From Rosenbergiella nectarea (GTDB lineage: Bacteria; Pseudomonadota; Gammaproteobacteria; Enterobacterales; Enterobacteriaceae), in contig NZ_FOGC01000002.1 in the NCBI RefSeq assembly GCF_900111105.1, positions 186,001 to 250,000 of the forward strand: a stretch of DNA of 64,000 nucleotides. Reading direction: 5' to 3'. The position numbers and the translations under genes were made by a program. The notes below the pieces were generated by a model that was given only the letters and a program-made list of their open reading frames with translations, was not told the DNA's origin and did no database searches. This document shows, one piece after another, positions 1 to 8,392 of this stretch; position 1 is the stretch's first letter, and every line of letters starts with the position of its first letter.

Positions 1-461
1 GATGGAATAAGGGACTTGATAGCCCGAAGAGACTGTTCTCGCCGGCCCATACCAGGTGTCGGTACTGAGTGAACTCGTCCGAGTCACTCCACCGACACTG
101 AGATTAACCAATTGATAGGCGAGGGCTTGATTACTGACACTTGAGGTAATACCACTAAATACAGTTTTTGCACATATGTAGGGGCTAACTTTTGTTCTAC
201 CGCCTTGTAGTATGCAAATTAAATCCATAAAACCACAGGGCTGTACACATGTAATGGTTCCACTAAAGGTGATATCGGCATTTGCTGTGTTGTTTGCTGC
301 AGTAAAGCTAAAGACTTTAGAGAAACTTGTGGTGGTCGCGGTACAACTGGCCTGTGACGTTGGGATAAGAAAAAAAAGAGCCCACTTAATATGACTAATC
401 TTAGTAAAATGGAGAGACGAAAGAAGCGTCTCAGTACGCTCTGGATTTTGATTAATGGCAT
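1..461 (-). pseudogene. Csu-type pilus tip adhesin (spore coat U domain), frameshifted at a T8 tract, partial
   Basis: This is the last gene of the pilus operon and runs off the left edge. The ATG at 461 overlaps the usher stop codon. It opens with a basic, hydrophobic signal peptide that reaches GLFFF and then meets eight T on the coding strand (370-377). Read as is, the frame ends at 219. With one extra T the signal peptide closes properly (IPTSQA before SC), and the frame from 369 to 1 is open for 123 codons with a spore coat U (SCPU) look: spaced cysteines, many Thr and Ser, and a FSFTAANNTANADITFSGTI-type strand pattern. In Csu-like systems this gene encodes the tip adhesin. The frameshift is seen directly; whether it is phase variation, transcriptional slippage, decay or a sequencing error is open. 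Confidence 0.75.
370..377 (-). repeat. T8 homopolymer in the adhesin signal-peptide region
   Basis: Eight consecutive A on the plus strand (T on the coding strand) lie exactly where the adhesin reading frame breaks. Nine T (or six) would join the signal peptide to the mature SCPU domain. Tracts of this length can change by slipped-strand mispairing and can also cause RNA polymerase slippage. Confidence 0.8.
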
Positions 462-2851
462 AGATAAGGTCCTAGAGGGTGCGTGGGCGAAGTGTTATCA
501 GAGTAATCGAAGGTGAATTCACAGTGTCCTTTGTCTAACAAATCAATAGAGACTTTGTTGTGAGACTGGATTCCGGTTAAGTACACTTCGCTATCGTAGC
601 CCACGACAGTCGGTGACTCCTGATTAAGTTGGACTTGATAACCCGGTGCGATAGGTTGATGTTGACCATCAACAATCTTAACTAAGGCAGACATGACTTT
701 TCTTACCTTGAAATCCACTAAAGTTCCTTGATTGTAGCTAGTGGTGACACTCTTCGAGGTGCTCACGGGTTGCCAATCGAGAGGCAGATGAGTAGGGTCA
801 ATATAGAAATTATTTTTAACGTACGGAGTGATCCCCGAAACGAGTAAAGCCCCTTGACTATTGGTTGCACCCAAGTCCACACCGCCATTAATAATGTGAC
901 TCCCCGGACCGGCGTTTTTTATAATGGTAAATGCATTATCGATACGTTGCGCAAAGAACAGCGAATTCTCTGCCAGAACGACTGAGCCAGTCGCTGAACC
1001 ATTTGCTTGATAATTCTGAGCAGCGCGTGCGAAGTCGAGGGTCAGGCTATTATATCGGGTGTTAACACTCGCATAGCCGCCAAAGCTATCCTCTTGTTTG
1101 GCTGTCTGATAATAGCCGCCATAATTCAGTGAGTTTTGGCTGGAGGTCGATAGCTTATCGAATTGCTGACGTAAACTACTTGTCCCAGCATTATTGCTGT
1201 AGTTAGAGGTTAAGTTAATATCATTACGAGGTTGGTATTGATAAGTCAAGAAGGCACTAACATCATGACTGTCACGTAAATTTTTATTCAAGGTTAAATA
1301 GAAGCTATTTGTACTCGTTATATTACCGCTAAGATTCAACGATACCGTTCGGTAAGTATCATTTCGATAGACAATGCTGTTGTAATTGGTTGAAATATTG
1401 AGCTGGGAGAATAGACGATAATTTAAGCCTCCTCGAGCAATAGTTGATGCATAGGGGCTGACGGTATTGATGTTCGATTCCATTGTCGTTGATGCTTGAT
1501 AACGTTTTTGTGAGACACGCGCCAGGTCATAATAGTCTTGATAAGTTCTTTGATAACTTGCATTGGCGGTTAGCTTCGGCGATAAACGACTTTCGATACC
1601 CACTAAGGTTAACCCACCCATACTGTTTTTGTACTGGCTACCGGCAATATCCGCATTGATAACGCCCATCCCCCAAAAACTTTTTGCTATGCCTAGCCCA
1701 GCATTATTAAGACCGTCGCTACTATTTTCAATATGTGTGCTCGCAGTTAACCGATCAGTTAAGCCGTAGCGTAGGCTACCGGCTGAAAAAACGACGTCAT
1801 TATCGTAGTGATTTGAAGCGCGGCCAAAATCGTAACGCGGGATACCGATATCTAACGAATATTCGCTCAGCCCTCGTTGCAGGATATTCGGTGAAAAATA
1901 ATATTTTGCCTCTGTCCTCACCTGACGGCCATTGGTGTCAGTCGTCACCAGGCTCACATCGGAGCCATTCACATAAGGCAGTGACTTGATATCAAAGGGA
2001 CCTGAGGGAACATTAGTTGAGTAAACTTTTTGTTGATCAACATAGAGGTCCAGTGACGAGGGCAGGGCGGCACTTCCCGAAAACTGTGGTAAGGCGGCCG
2101 TGATGACATCTGGGCGTTTGCTATAGGCACTTGAAATTTGTATACCCGTGAGACGTAAACTATTTGACCACTCAGTCGTATTCGAGACGTAGTCACCAAA
2201 GAGGTAACTTCGAACCTTTTCATTATCGATATACTGCCAACCAGAGTCTAAGCGAACGATAGGCTTATTATCGTTACTTCCCTTATAGCTAAAATTGTAC
2301 AGTGAATTAGAGTAAAGACTGCCCAAGCCAGTCGTATAAAGTAGGTTTAGCCCACCGCTAACCATTCCGTTAGTGTTGGTGGTTGAATTGAAAGCGGTAT
2401 AATTAATCACCATTGCATTAATCGCGGGGCTGAGTTCGCCTGCAGTGTCTACGCCTTGCGAATTTGCGGATAAATTGTAGCTGGATAAATTGTAGCTGGA
2501 TAAATTTCCACTGGCTGTATTGATAAAGAGGTTTTGATTGGGAGCATCATAACGATAGGTCAGATTCTTTACGCCCCGTAGGTCAACCCACTGTTCATCT
2601 TGATAATTAGGTAGGATGATCCGTAATTTCTTGAGATCTTTATTCTTAACTTCTATATCGCCTGCCGCATTCAGCCTACAGGCAACTAGGTCGTTTAACC
2701 CACCTTGATTGATTGAAGTCATCAAAAAAAGTTGATTATTACTTTGCGATTGGCCAGACGCAGCGGGAATATCATAAAGTGAGTCAGCGTAAACCTGACT
2801 ACTTTTAACTAGCGCTAATAAGAGATAATAGTGATAAGTTTTCACAAGCAT
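452..2851 (-). CDS. Outer membrane usher of a Csu-type pilus
   Basis: This 799-residue usher would form the outer membrane pore through which chaperone-bound subunits are polymerised and secreted. It starts with a signal peptide (hydrophobic YYLLLALV, cleavage near VYA-DS). The middle is a long beta-barrel-like stretch of alternating Ser, Asn, Tyr and Gly with usher-type strands such as YSLDIGIPRYDFG, and the C-terminal part has the small Ig-like domains typical of ushers. The length fits the CsuD/FimD class. Its ATG shares one base with the chaperone stop (TAATG), and the adhesin start overlaps its own stop, so the operon is translationally coupled. A 15-bp tandem repeat lies at 2468-2512. 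The grouping as Csu-type rests on the SCPU-domain pilin and adhesin on either side. Confidence 0.9.
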   Translation of the reverse strand: MLVKTYHYYLLLALVKSSQVYADSLYDIPAASGQSQSNNQLFLMTSINQGGLNDLVACRLNAAGDIEVKNKDLKKLRIILPNYQDEQWVDLRGVKNLTYRYDAPNQNLFINTASGNLSSYNLSSYNLSANSQGVDTAGELSPAINAMVINYTAFNSTTNTNGMVSGGLNLLYTTGLGSLYSNSLYNFSYKGSNDNKPIVRLDSGWQYIDNEKVRSYLFGDYVSNTTEWSNSLRLTGIQISSAYSKRPDVITAALPQFSGSAALPSSLDLYVDQQKVYSTNVPSGPFDIKSLPYVNGSDVSLVTTDTNGRQVRTEAKYYFSPNILQRGLSEYSLDIGIPRYDFGRASNHYDNDVVFSAGSLRYGLTDRLTASTHIENSSDGLNNAGLGIAKSFWGMGVINADIAGSQYKNSMGGLTLVGIESRLSPKLTANASYQRTYQDYYDLARVSQKRYQASTTMESNINTVSPYASTIARGGLNYRLFSQLNISTNYNSIVYRNDTYRTVSLNLSGNITSTNSFYLTLNKNLRDSHDVSAFLTYQYQPRNDINLTSNYSNNAGTSSLRQQFDKLSTSSQNSLNYGGYYQTAKQEDSFGGYASVNTRYNSLTLDFARAAQNYQANGSATGSVVLAENSLFFAQRIDNAFTIIKNAGPGSHIINGGVDLGATNSQGALLVSGITPYVKNNFYIDPTHLPLDWQPVSTSKSVTTSYNQGTLVDFKVRKVMSALVKIVDGQHQPIAPGYQVQLNQESPTVVGYDSEVYLTGIQSHNKVSIDLLDKGHCEFTFDYSDNTSPTHPLGPYLCH
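2468..2512 (-). repeat. In-frame 15-bp tandem repeat inside the usher gene
   Basis: Two exact copies and one degenerate copy of a 15-base unit occur head to tail, encoding repeated SSYNL in the N-terminal region of the usher. The unit is a multiple of three, so gain or loss of a copy would change length without breaking the frame. Confidence 0.8.
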
Positions 2852-3561
2852 TAATATGCGAAAGTTTTACCATTAATCGTCGAATTAATCCGCAGTTTAT
2901 CGTTGACGTCACATTGCATAAGTCCTTTGATCTCGTAATACTTAGTGATGGTAGGTAATAAATATCCATTAACAGGATTAATTGGTATCGGATAGTGGCG
3001 CTGTGTCGTAGTGTCAGTGATGGATACCTGGCTAAGGAGTAAATGGCGTTGACCGCGGTTATTAACTTGTAACTGGCATGAACCTGCATTATTGATAATC
3101 TTCAGGTCTTGAGTTTGCAATAATTCATCATTGCCAACGAAAAGTGGTAATAAAGTACGCAGAAGTATACTGATGTTGCCATTATTTTTGCGGCTATCAT
3201 TGGGCTTGGGTAACTCATCAACCACAATTCGGTAAGCCTGTTCGTTACTCACTTTTCCCGAGGTTTGACGAACAATTCTTACATTGAACGATCCATTGGG
3301 AGCAATCGCGACAACGGAAGGGCTGACGACAATATCATTGGTGACCGATAATTGATCTTTCCCTTGTGTATCTTGCGTCCAGGAAAATGCACGAATTTGA
3401 ATATTCTCGGCTTCAGCGGACTGATTGAAAATAGTTAGCGTAGTCGCTTGCTGGTCATCATCCATTGCTAAATTAATAGGCGATAAACGTAGCGCACCGG
3501 CTAGAGCACCTTGACTCAGTAATAGGGTTAAAAGACTTAATTTAACAAGGTGCTTCTTCAT
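2851..3561 (-). CDS. Periplasmic pilus chaperone (PapD/CsuC-like)
   Basis: This 236-residue protein is a PapD-like chaperone that would bind pilus subunits in the periplasm and hand them to the usher. A signal peptide (KLSLLTLLLSQGALA, cleavage before GALRLSP) is followed by two Ig-like domains. The first carries the usual pattern of subunit-binding chaperones: LSPINLAM near the mature N terminus, TLTIFNQSAEAENIQIRAFSW, and VSPSVVAIAPNGSFNVRIVR, which holds the edge strand and basic anchor. The start follows a GGGG ribosome site. It lies 28 bp after the pilin gene and overlaps the usher start. Confidence 0.92.
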   Translation of the reverse strand: MKKHLVKLSLLTLLLSQGALAGALRLSPINLAMDDDQQATTLTIFNQSAEAENIQIRAFSWTQDTQGKDQLSVTNDIVVSPSVVAIAPNGSFNVRIVRQTSGKVSNEQAYRIVVDELPKPNDSRKNNGNISILLRTLLPLFVGNDELLQTQDLKIINNAGSCQLQVNNRGQRHLLLSQVSITDTTTQRHYPIPINPVNGYLLPTITKYYEIKGLMQCDVNDKLRINSTINGKTFAY

Positions 3562-3589
3562 GAAATCCCCACGAAATTTTTATAAAGGG

Positions 3590-4144
3590 TTAAAAAATAA
3601 CGTATACCGTTACGGTATCGCTATAGCTGCCAGGTACTGGAATTGTACCGGTCGCAGGAATCTTTCCATACACAATGACATTTTGCGGTGCACCAGTCCC
3701 CGTTTCAGCAAAGACGGCTCCTGTCGCATCGGTAGTACTACTGTTGACAGGGACCTTTTTCGCGTACCCTGAATCCGCGTAAAGGTTATACGCTATATAA
3801 TTCGATTTCGACGCATCGCTCATTCGACGCTGACTGCTGCTTAAGTTAACGCCACCATCGAAATTCAAACTCCAAGCAGTATTAGGACTGCAAAGAACGA
3901 TTAATCCCTGGCCACTTGTACTGGTGTTGGCTTTAATATCTGCAGCGAGATAGGTAATAGTACCAAAATCAAGAAGTGCTTGAGTCGCTGTTGTCCCGCC
4001 TACAGTCGCTGTATTTAGCACACAGGAACTTTGTACATTCACCTTGACCTGCAATGAGCCTGTGGCACTGCCTGCGGCAAAGCTATTAGCGGTAAATAAG
4101 CCGAAACTGGTAACCATTAACAGAGATAATGTATTTTTATTCAT
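3590..4144 (-). CDS. Major pilin, spore coat U domain (CsuA/B-like)
   Basis: This 184-residue protein is the first gene of the operon and most likely the main pilus subunit. It has a clear signal peptide (LSLLMVTSFGLFTANSFA, cleavage before AGSATGS) and then an SCPU domain: a beta-strand N terminus SLQVKVNVQSSCVLN, a central second cysteine in VLCSPNTAWSLNFDGG, and a C-terminal donor-like strand ending SYSDTVTVYVIF. Csu pilins assemble by donor-strand exchange and help cells attach to abiotic surfaces. The downstream order chaperone, usher, adhesin is that of csu-type operons. No regulator gene is nearby. Confidence 0.88.
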   Translation of the reverse strand: MNKNTLSLLMVTSFGLFTANSFAAGSATGSLQVKVNVQSSCVLNTATVGGTTATQALLDFGTITYLAADIKANTSTSGQGLIVLCSPNTAWSLNFDGGVNLSSSQRRMSDASKSNYIAYNLYADSGYAKKVPVNSSTTDATGAVFAETGTGAPQNVIVYGKIPATGTIPVPGSYSDTVTVYVIF

Positions 4145-4944
4145 TTTAGGAGTCCAGCGTTAATTTATGCAGGGGGATTTGTTTAACGAATATGGGTTTA
4201 CTATAAAAAAGCGTTACGGATTAGTCTTAATGATGTGACTATTGAATTGGTAATATTGATAGATAAAAACGATAATGTGGGCTTTTTCTTGGATTTATAC
4301 GTTGTTTTTTAATCGTTTTGGTGTCGGTCAAAAACACAGGTTAGTTGAGGTTTTTTCTTTAAAATTATGAATATAAAGGATTTAATTTGGGGTCAGGGGT
4401 TTTGCGCTCGAATATTTACCTATTATTACCTTCTCATTAACTGCACGATAAAATAAATTAATAAGTATGCTAACTAAATGCCTATAAAAAGATCAAAAAA
4501 TAATCATAGATTCCTTTTATAAGAACCAAATAATTAATCTAATAAATATTAGCCAGCTTATTATCTCTATTTAGTAGAATATCTATCCGAATAAAGAATG
4601 TTCTCTTCAATTTTTCTCTTTAGAGGCTGGGTAAAAAATGTCTTCTCTAATTGTACGAATAAATATTTTAATTAATGATCCAGGTAAGAAAACTGACCCT
4701 ATGTAAGATATGCCGTTTCTGCTCCGCAGACTCAGCCCTTCAAGCCGTCCCTCCTATGGCTGTCCCATGATTTACGACAACGTGACCACCTGCTCCCTAG
4801 CAGGGTTCCATCGGCTAATAACAGAAGCCGCTATCACCGACATAAAGCATCCTGAAACGCTTACTCTTTATATCGTCATCATAGACGCGTATTGGGTTGG
4901 AAAAATTGAGAACTATAGAGGCTGAGGGGGAGGGGGGGCAAGCG
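4145..4944. other. Long AT-rich intergenic region before the pilus operon
   Basis: About 800 bases without a convincing gene separate the pilin start from the proP terminator. The part next to the pilin (about 4145-4680) is strongly AT-rich and should hold the pilus promoter, but no single promoter can be defended by eye. The part from 4690 to 4925 is richer in GC and has a 71-codon open frame without a ribosome site or recognisable product; it may be a decayed gene. A G-rich run (five G, A, seven G) lies at 4926-4938. Confidence 0.5.
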
Positions 4945-4972
4945 AAAAACGGCTACTGGTCAGTAGCCGTTT
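4945..4972 (-). terminator. Rho-independent terminator of proP
   Basis: A perfect 12-bp inverted repeat (CGGCTACTG with CAGTAGCCG as its core) begins 8 bases after the proP stop codon and is followed on the minus strand by a run of T. It should end the proP transcript. Confidence 0.88.
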
Positions 4973-4979
4973 ACAGGAA

Positions 4980-6488
4980 CTAGTGATTAATCTTTGGGTG
5001 TTGATCGACTAAGTTGCTACGTTTTTGTTTTAACTCTTCTAACTGTTGATCGATATCTTCAATACGCTGTTCGATACCGTCGTGGTGTTCTTGCAACAGC
5101 TCTTTCGCTTCTTCCAGAGAAGAGGCCGCAGGCGTTCCGCCATACAAGGGCTTATTCGCCGTTTCACGCATGGTGATACCCGTGATTGTACCGATAATAC
5201 CGACCACGACTAAATACCAACCCGGCATGTAAAGATTGCCCGTTGTCTCAACCAACCAAGCCGTTAAGGTTGGGGTGATACCCGCGACCAGAATCGAGAT
5301 ATTGTAGGTACTGGCTAGGGCGCTATAACGGACTTCGGTCGGGAACATCGCCGGGAGGGTGGATGCCATTACACCGATCAAACAGTTAAGAATTACCGCT
5401 TGGATGAGTAGACCGAAAAACAGCGCCACCAGACTGTGCTGAGTGATTAGCATAAACGACGGAATAGAAAACAGGACCATTGCCACACTACCAATAATGA
5501 TAAAGGGACGACGTCCAAACTTATCACTGAGCAGCCCCATGATCGGTTGCACAAACAGCATGGCGACCATGATCACAACGATGATCAAGACACCGCGATT
5601 TTCAGAATAATGTAGGTCGTGGCTGAGGTAGCTAGGGACATAGGTCAATAGCATGTAGTACGCCACATTGGTGGTAATAACGATACCGATACAGGAGATC
5701 AGATTACGCCAATGTTTGCGGGCGACTTCTTTGAATGGAACAGAAGGCCCTTCGCTTAAGCCCTGCTTAGATCCCTCTTCCAATGACTCTATATGCTTTT
5801 GGAAGGCAGGGGTCTCTTCTAAGGCATGGCGAAGATACAGACCAATAAAGCCTAACGGTAACGCCAAGAAGAACGGGATACGCCATCCCCAGTCGTTGAA
5901 CGTCTCTTGTCCCAAGATTGCGTTTAATAGGACGACGACGCCGGCACCACAGATAAAGCCGACCAAGGAACCGAAATCGAGCCAACTCCCCATAAATCCG
6001 CGTTTTCGGTCCGGAGAGTACTCAGCGACAAAGATGGAAGCGCCGGTATATTCGCCACCGACTGAGAATCCTTGTACCATTTTAGCGATCAATAACAAGA
6101 TGGGCGCCCAGATCCCTATGCTATTGTACGAGGGAATTAGACCAATACAGAAGGTACTGAGCGTCATCAAAATGATGGTCATGGCAAGAATTTGTTGTCG
6201 ACCATATTTATCACCTAGTCTACCGAAGAACATTCCGCCAATCGGACGAATGATAAAGGGAACGGAGAAGGTGGCGAGGGCCGCAATGATTTGAATACCC
6301 GGTGAGGCATGAGGGAAGAAAACTTTACCCAAGACTGTGGCGACATAGCCATAGACACCAAAGTCAAACCATTCCATGGCATTACCTAAGGCGGCGGCTG
6401 TAATCGCTTTTTTAAGTCGACTGTCGTCAATGATGGTGACATCATTCAGGCCAATAGGTTTTACTTTTTTTCGTTTAATTTTCAACAT
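4980..6488 (-). CDS. proP: Proline/glycine betaine:H+ symporter ProP
   Basis: ProP takes up proline, glycine betaine and related osmolytes with protons at high osmolarity. The 502-residue product matches the E. coli protein (500) in length and layout: LGNAMEWFDFGVYGYVA in the first membrane helix, the MFS loop motif RLGDKYGR between helices 2 and 3, GFSVGGEYTGASIFVAEY in helix 4, and a second motif DKFGRRP. After the twelfth helix a charged C-terminal tail (SLEEAKELLQ to about KRSNLVDQ) forms the coiled coil that tunes the osmotic set point in ProP. The ATG follows an AAGGAAAG ribosome site. It lies just downstream of poxB on the same strand, and a terminator follows the gene. Confidence 0.93.
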   Translation of the reverse strand: MLKIKRKKVKPIGLNDVTIIDDSRLKKAITAAALGNAMEWFDFGVYGYVATVLGKVFFPHASPGIQIIAALATFSVPFIIRPIGGMFFGRLGDKYGRQQILAMTIILMTLSTFCIGLIPSYNSIGIWAPILLLIAKMVQGFSVGGEYTGASIFVAEYSPDRKRGFMGSWLDFGSLVGFICGAGVVVLLNAILGQETFNDWGWRIPFFLALPLGFIGLYLRHALEETPAFQKHIESLEEGSKQGLSEGPSVPFKEVARKHWRNLISCIGIVITTNVAYYMLLTYVPSYLSHDLHYSENRGVLIIVVIMVAMLFVQPIMGLLSDKFGRRPFIIIGSVAMVLFSIPSFMLITQHSLVALFFGLLIQAVILNCLIGVMASTLPAMFPTEVRYSALASTYNISILVAGITPTLTAWLVETTGNLYMPGWYLVVVGIIGTITGITMRETANKPLYGGTPAASSLEEAKELLQEHHDGIEQRIEDIDQQLEELKQKRSNLVDQHPKINH

Positions 6489-6590
6489 AGGCTTTCCTTA
6501 CGCAATTAAGACCCCAAATAAGTCAAAGTGATAAGCATAGACTAGTCTACCCAAAGCGTCGCTTTAGGGAGTGAACAATTAATCGAATAA

Positions 6591-8318
6591 CTATTTGCCG
6601 AGTTTTTGACTTATCTCACTGCCAACGAAGCTGGCCACATCGGCCAACCGACCGTGAAACAGTGCTTTGGTTGCGTACAGTGCCGTGTCGGCGACTTGAG
6701 TCAACGAGATCTCGGGCGGCATCACCAGCTCATTAGGGTGGGTATGAACGTCCAAGAGCGCGGGGCCAGGATGGGCGAGGAAACGCGCCATTGCCTCTTC
6801 TAAGGTTTCGGCTTCGACAACTTTTTGGCTATAGAGGCCGACGGCCCCGGCGACCTTAGCGAAGTTATCATTTTTTAGCTTGGTATAATGATCAAGTAAC
6901 CCTTCGACTTTCTGCTCTAGCTCGACAAAGTTCAATGAACCATTATTGATCACCACCAGCTTAACCGGTAATTCTTCCTGTACTAGGGTAAACAGGTCAC
7001 CCAGTAGCATACTCAATCCGCCATCTCCACACAGGGCGATCACTTGGCGTTCGGGGAAAGCGACTTGTAGGCCGATGGCTTGTGGCATTGCATTAGCCAT
7101 GGTGCCGTGTAGCAGGCTAGCGAGCGTCCGGCGTGTTCCTAAGCTATCGATATGCCGTAACAGCCATACCATCGCAGAGCCACCGTCGGCGGTGAAAAAG
7201 GCGTCTTTTGCTGCGTGTTGATTGAGCAGGCTCACCAGGTATTGTGGATGAATAGGGTGACCGGTGGCGCGTTGTTCTTCTTTATGACGACGCTTGACTG
7301 ACTGATCGCGAACCTTAGCAATTTGCTGAAAAAACCGGACGTCGTCATGGGTATCGATCAGCGGAAGCAGTGCAGTAAGGGTATCGGTGACTCGGCCTAC
7401 GGCACCGAAGGCGATGGGATGGCGACGACCCAAGTGAGTCGCGTACTGATCTATTTGGATGATGGTCGCGTTGTCTGGGTAGAACTGTGACCAAGCAAAG
7501 TCTGCGCCGAGTAGTAATAAGACGTCACACTGTTTGATTGCCTCGAACCCTGCTTCACAGCCAAAGATACCCGTCATCCCAACAGAATAAGGATTGTCAT
7601 ATTCGATAAAATCTTTACCCCGAGAAGTATTGACGATTGGGGCTTTTAACTTCTCGGCTAATGCCACCAACTCATCATGTGCTCCCTCACAGCCCGCTCC
7701 AGCATAAAAAGTGACGCGCTTACCTTTGTTAAGCAGCGAGGCAATGGTCTGGAGCTCGTGAGGATTCGGGGTTAATTGTGGCTGGGGCTGCCAGATAGTT
7801 TGGGTGACCGCTCGGGTTTTCGCTTTACTAATATCCACGGGCACAACGACGACAGCAACACCCCGCTGATTGAGTGCCGCTTGGCAAGCGCGTCGGATCA
7901 CCGCGGGGGCTTGGTCAGCGGTAAGAATTTGTTCGCAGAAAACAGAGCAGCTCTGGTAGACGGAAAGAAAGTCGACTTCTTGAGGGAAGTCATTACCGAG
8001 CAGTTCACTACTGATCTGACTGGCAAGGAGGATAACCGGTGCGCGGTTGCGATGGCTTTCAAACAGGCCGTTAATAAAGTGTAGGCCGCCTGGGCCACAT
8101 GACCCTGCACAGGCGGTAAGTCTATCGGTCATTAAGGCCTCTGCGCCCGCAGCAAAACCCGCAACCTCTTCATGGCGCACGTGCAACCATTTTATGCTAC
8201 TGCGACTCATTTCATCGGTAATATAGTTGAGCGTATCGCCGACAACGCCATAACAGTGTTGCACACCGGCTTTTTCAAGCTGTTCAATAATGAGTGAAGC
8301 CACTAACCGTTCAGACAT
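6591..8318 (-). CDS. poxB: Pyruvate dehydrogenase (quinone) / pyruvate oxidase PoxB
   Basis: PoxB is a thiamine diphosphate and FAD enzyme at the inner membrane that decarboxylates pyruvate to acetate and CO2 and passes electrons to ubiquinone, mostly in stationary phase. The 575-residue product (E. coli 572) has the N-terminal pyrimidine-binding domain with the catalytic Glu in VRHEEVAGFAAGAEA, the central FAD-type domain, and the C-terminal diphosphate-binding motif GDGGLSMLLGD ending in NNGSLNF. The C terminus, used for lipid activation in E. coli, is present. The ATG follows GGGGGTC. The neighbour proP is also a stress-responsive gene in E. coli. Confidence 0.93.
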   Translation of the reverse strand: MSERLVASLIIEQLEKAGVQHCYGVVGDTLNYITDEMSRSSIKWLHVRHEEVAGFAAGAEALMTDRLTACAGSCGPGGLHFINGLFESHRNRAPVILLASQISSELLGNDFPQEVDFLSVYQSCSVFCEQILTADQAPAVIRRACQAALNQRGVAVVVVPVDISKAKTRAVTQTIWQPQPQLTPNPHELQTIASLLNKGKRVTFYAGAGCEGAHDELVALAEKLKAPIVNTSRGKDFIEYDNPYSVGMTGIFGCEAGFEAIKQCDVLLLLGADFAWSQFYPDNATIIQIDQYATHLGRRHPIAFGAVGRVTDTLTALLPLIDTHDDVRFFQQIAKVRDQSVKRRHKEEQRATGHPIHPQYLVSLLNQHAAKDAFFTADGGSAMVWLLRHIDSLGTRRTLASLLHGTMANAMPQAIGLQVAFPERQVIALCGDGGLSMLLGDLFTLVQEELPVKLVVINNGSLNFVELEQKVEGLLDHYTKLKNDNFAKVAGAVGLYSQKVVEAETLEEAMARFLAHPGPALLDVHTHPNELVMPPEISLTQVADTALYATKALFHGRLADVASFVGSEISQKLGK

Positions 8319-8392
8319 GATAGACCCCCAATACAGATAGTAAATAAGTATAGTGTGGGTCTATCACTTTGCTTAGAGGGGAGCACGTATCC

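Noticed and set aside
4710-4925. 71-codon plus-strand open frame
   Set aside because: No ribosome site, no recognisable sequence and no partner gene; treated as part of the intergenic region.
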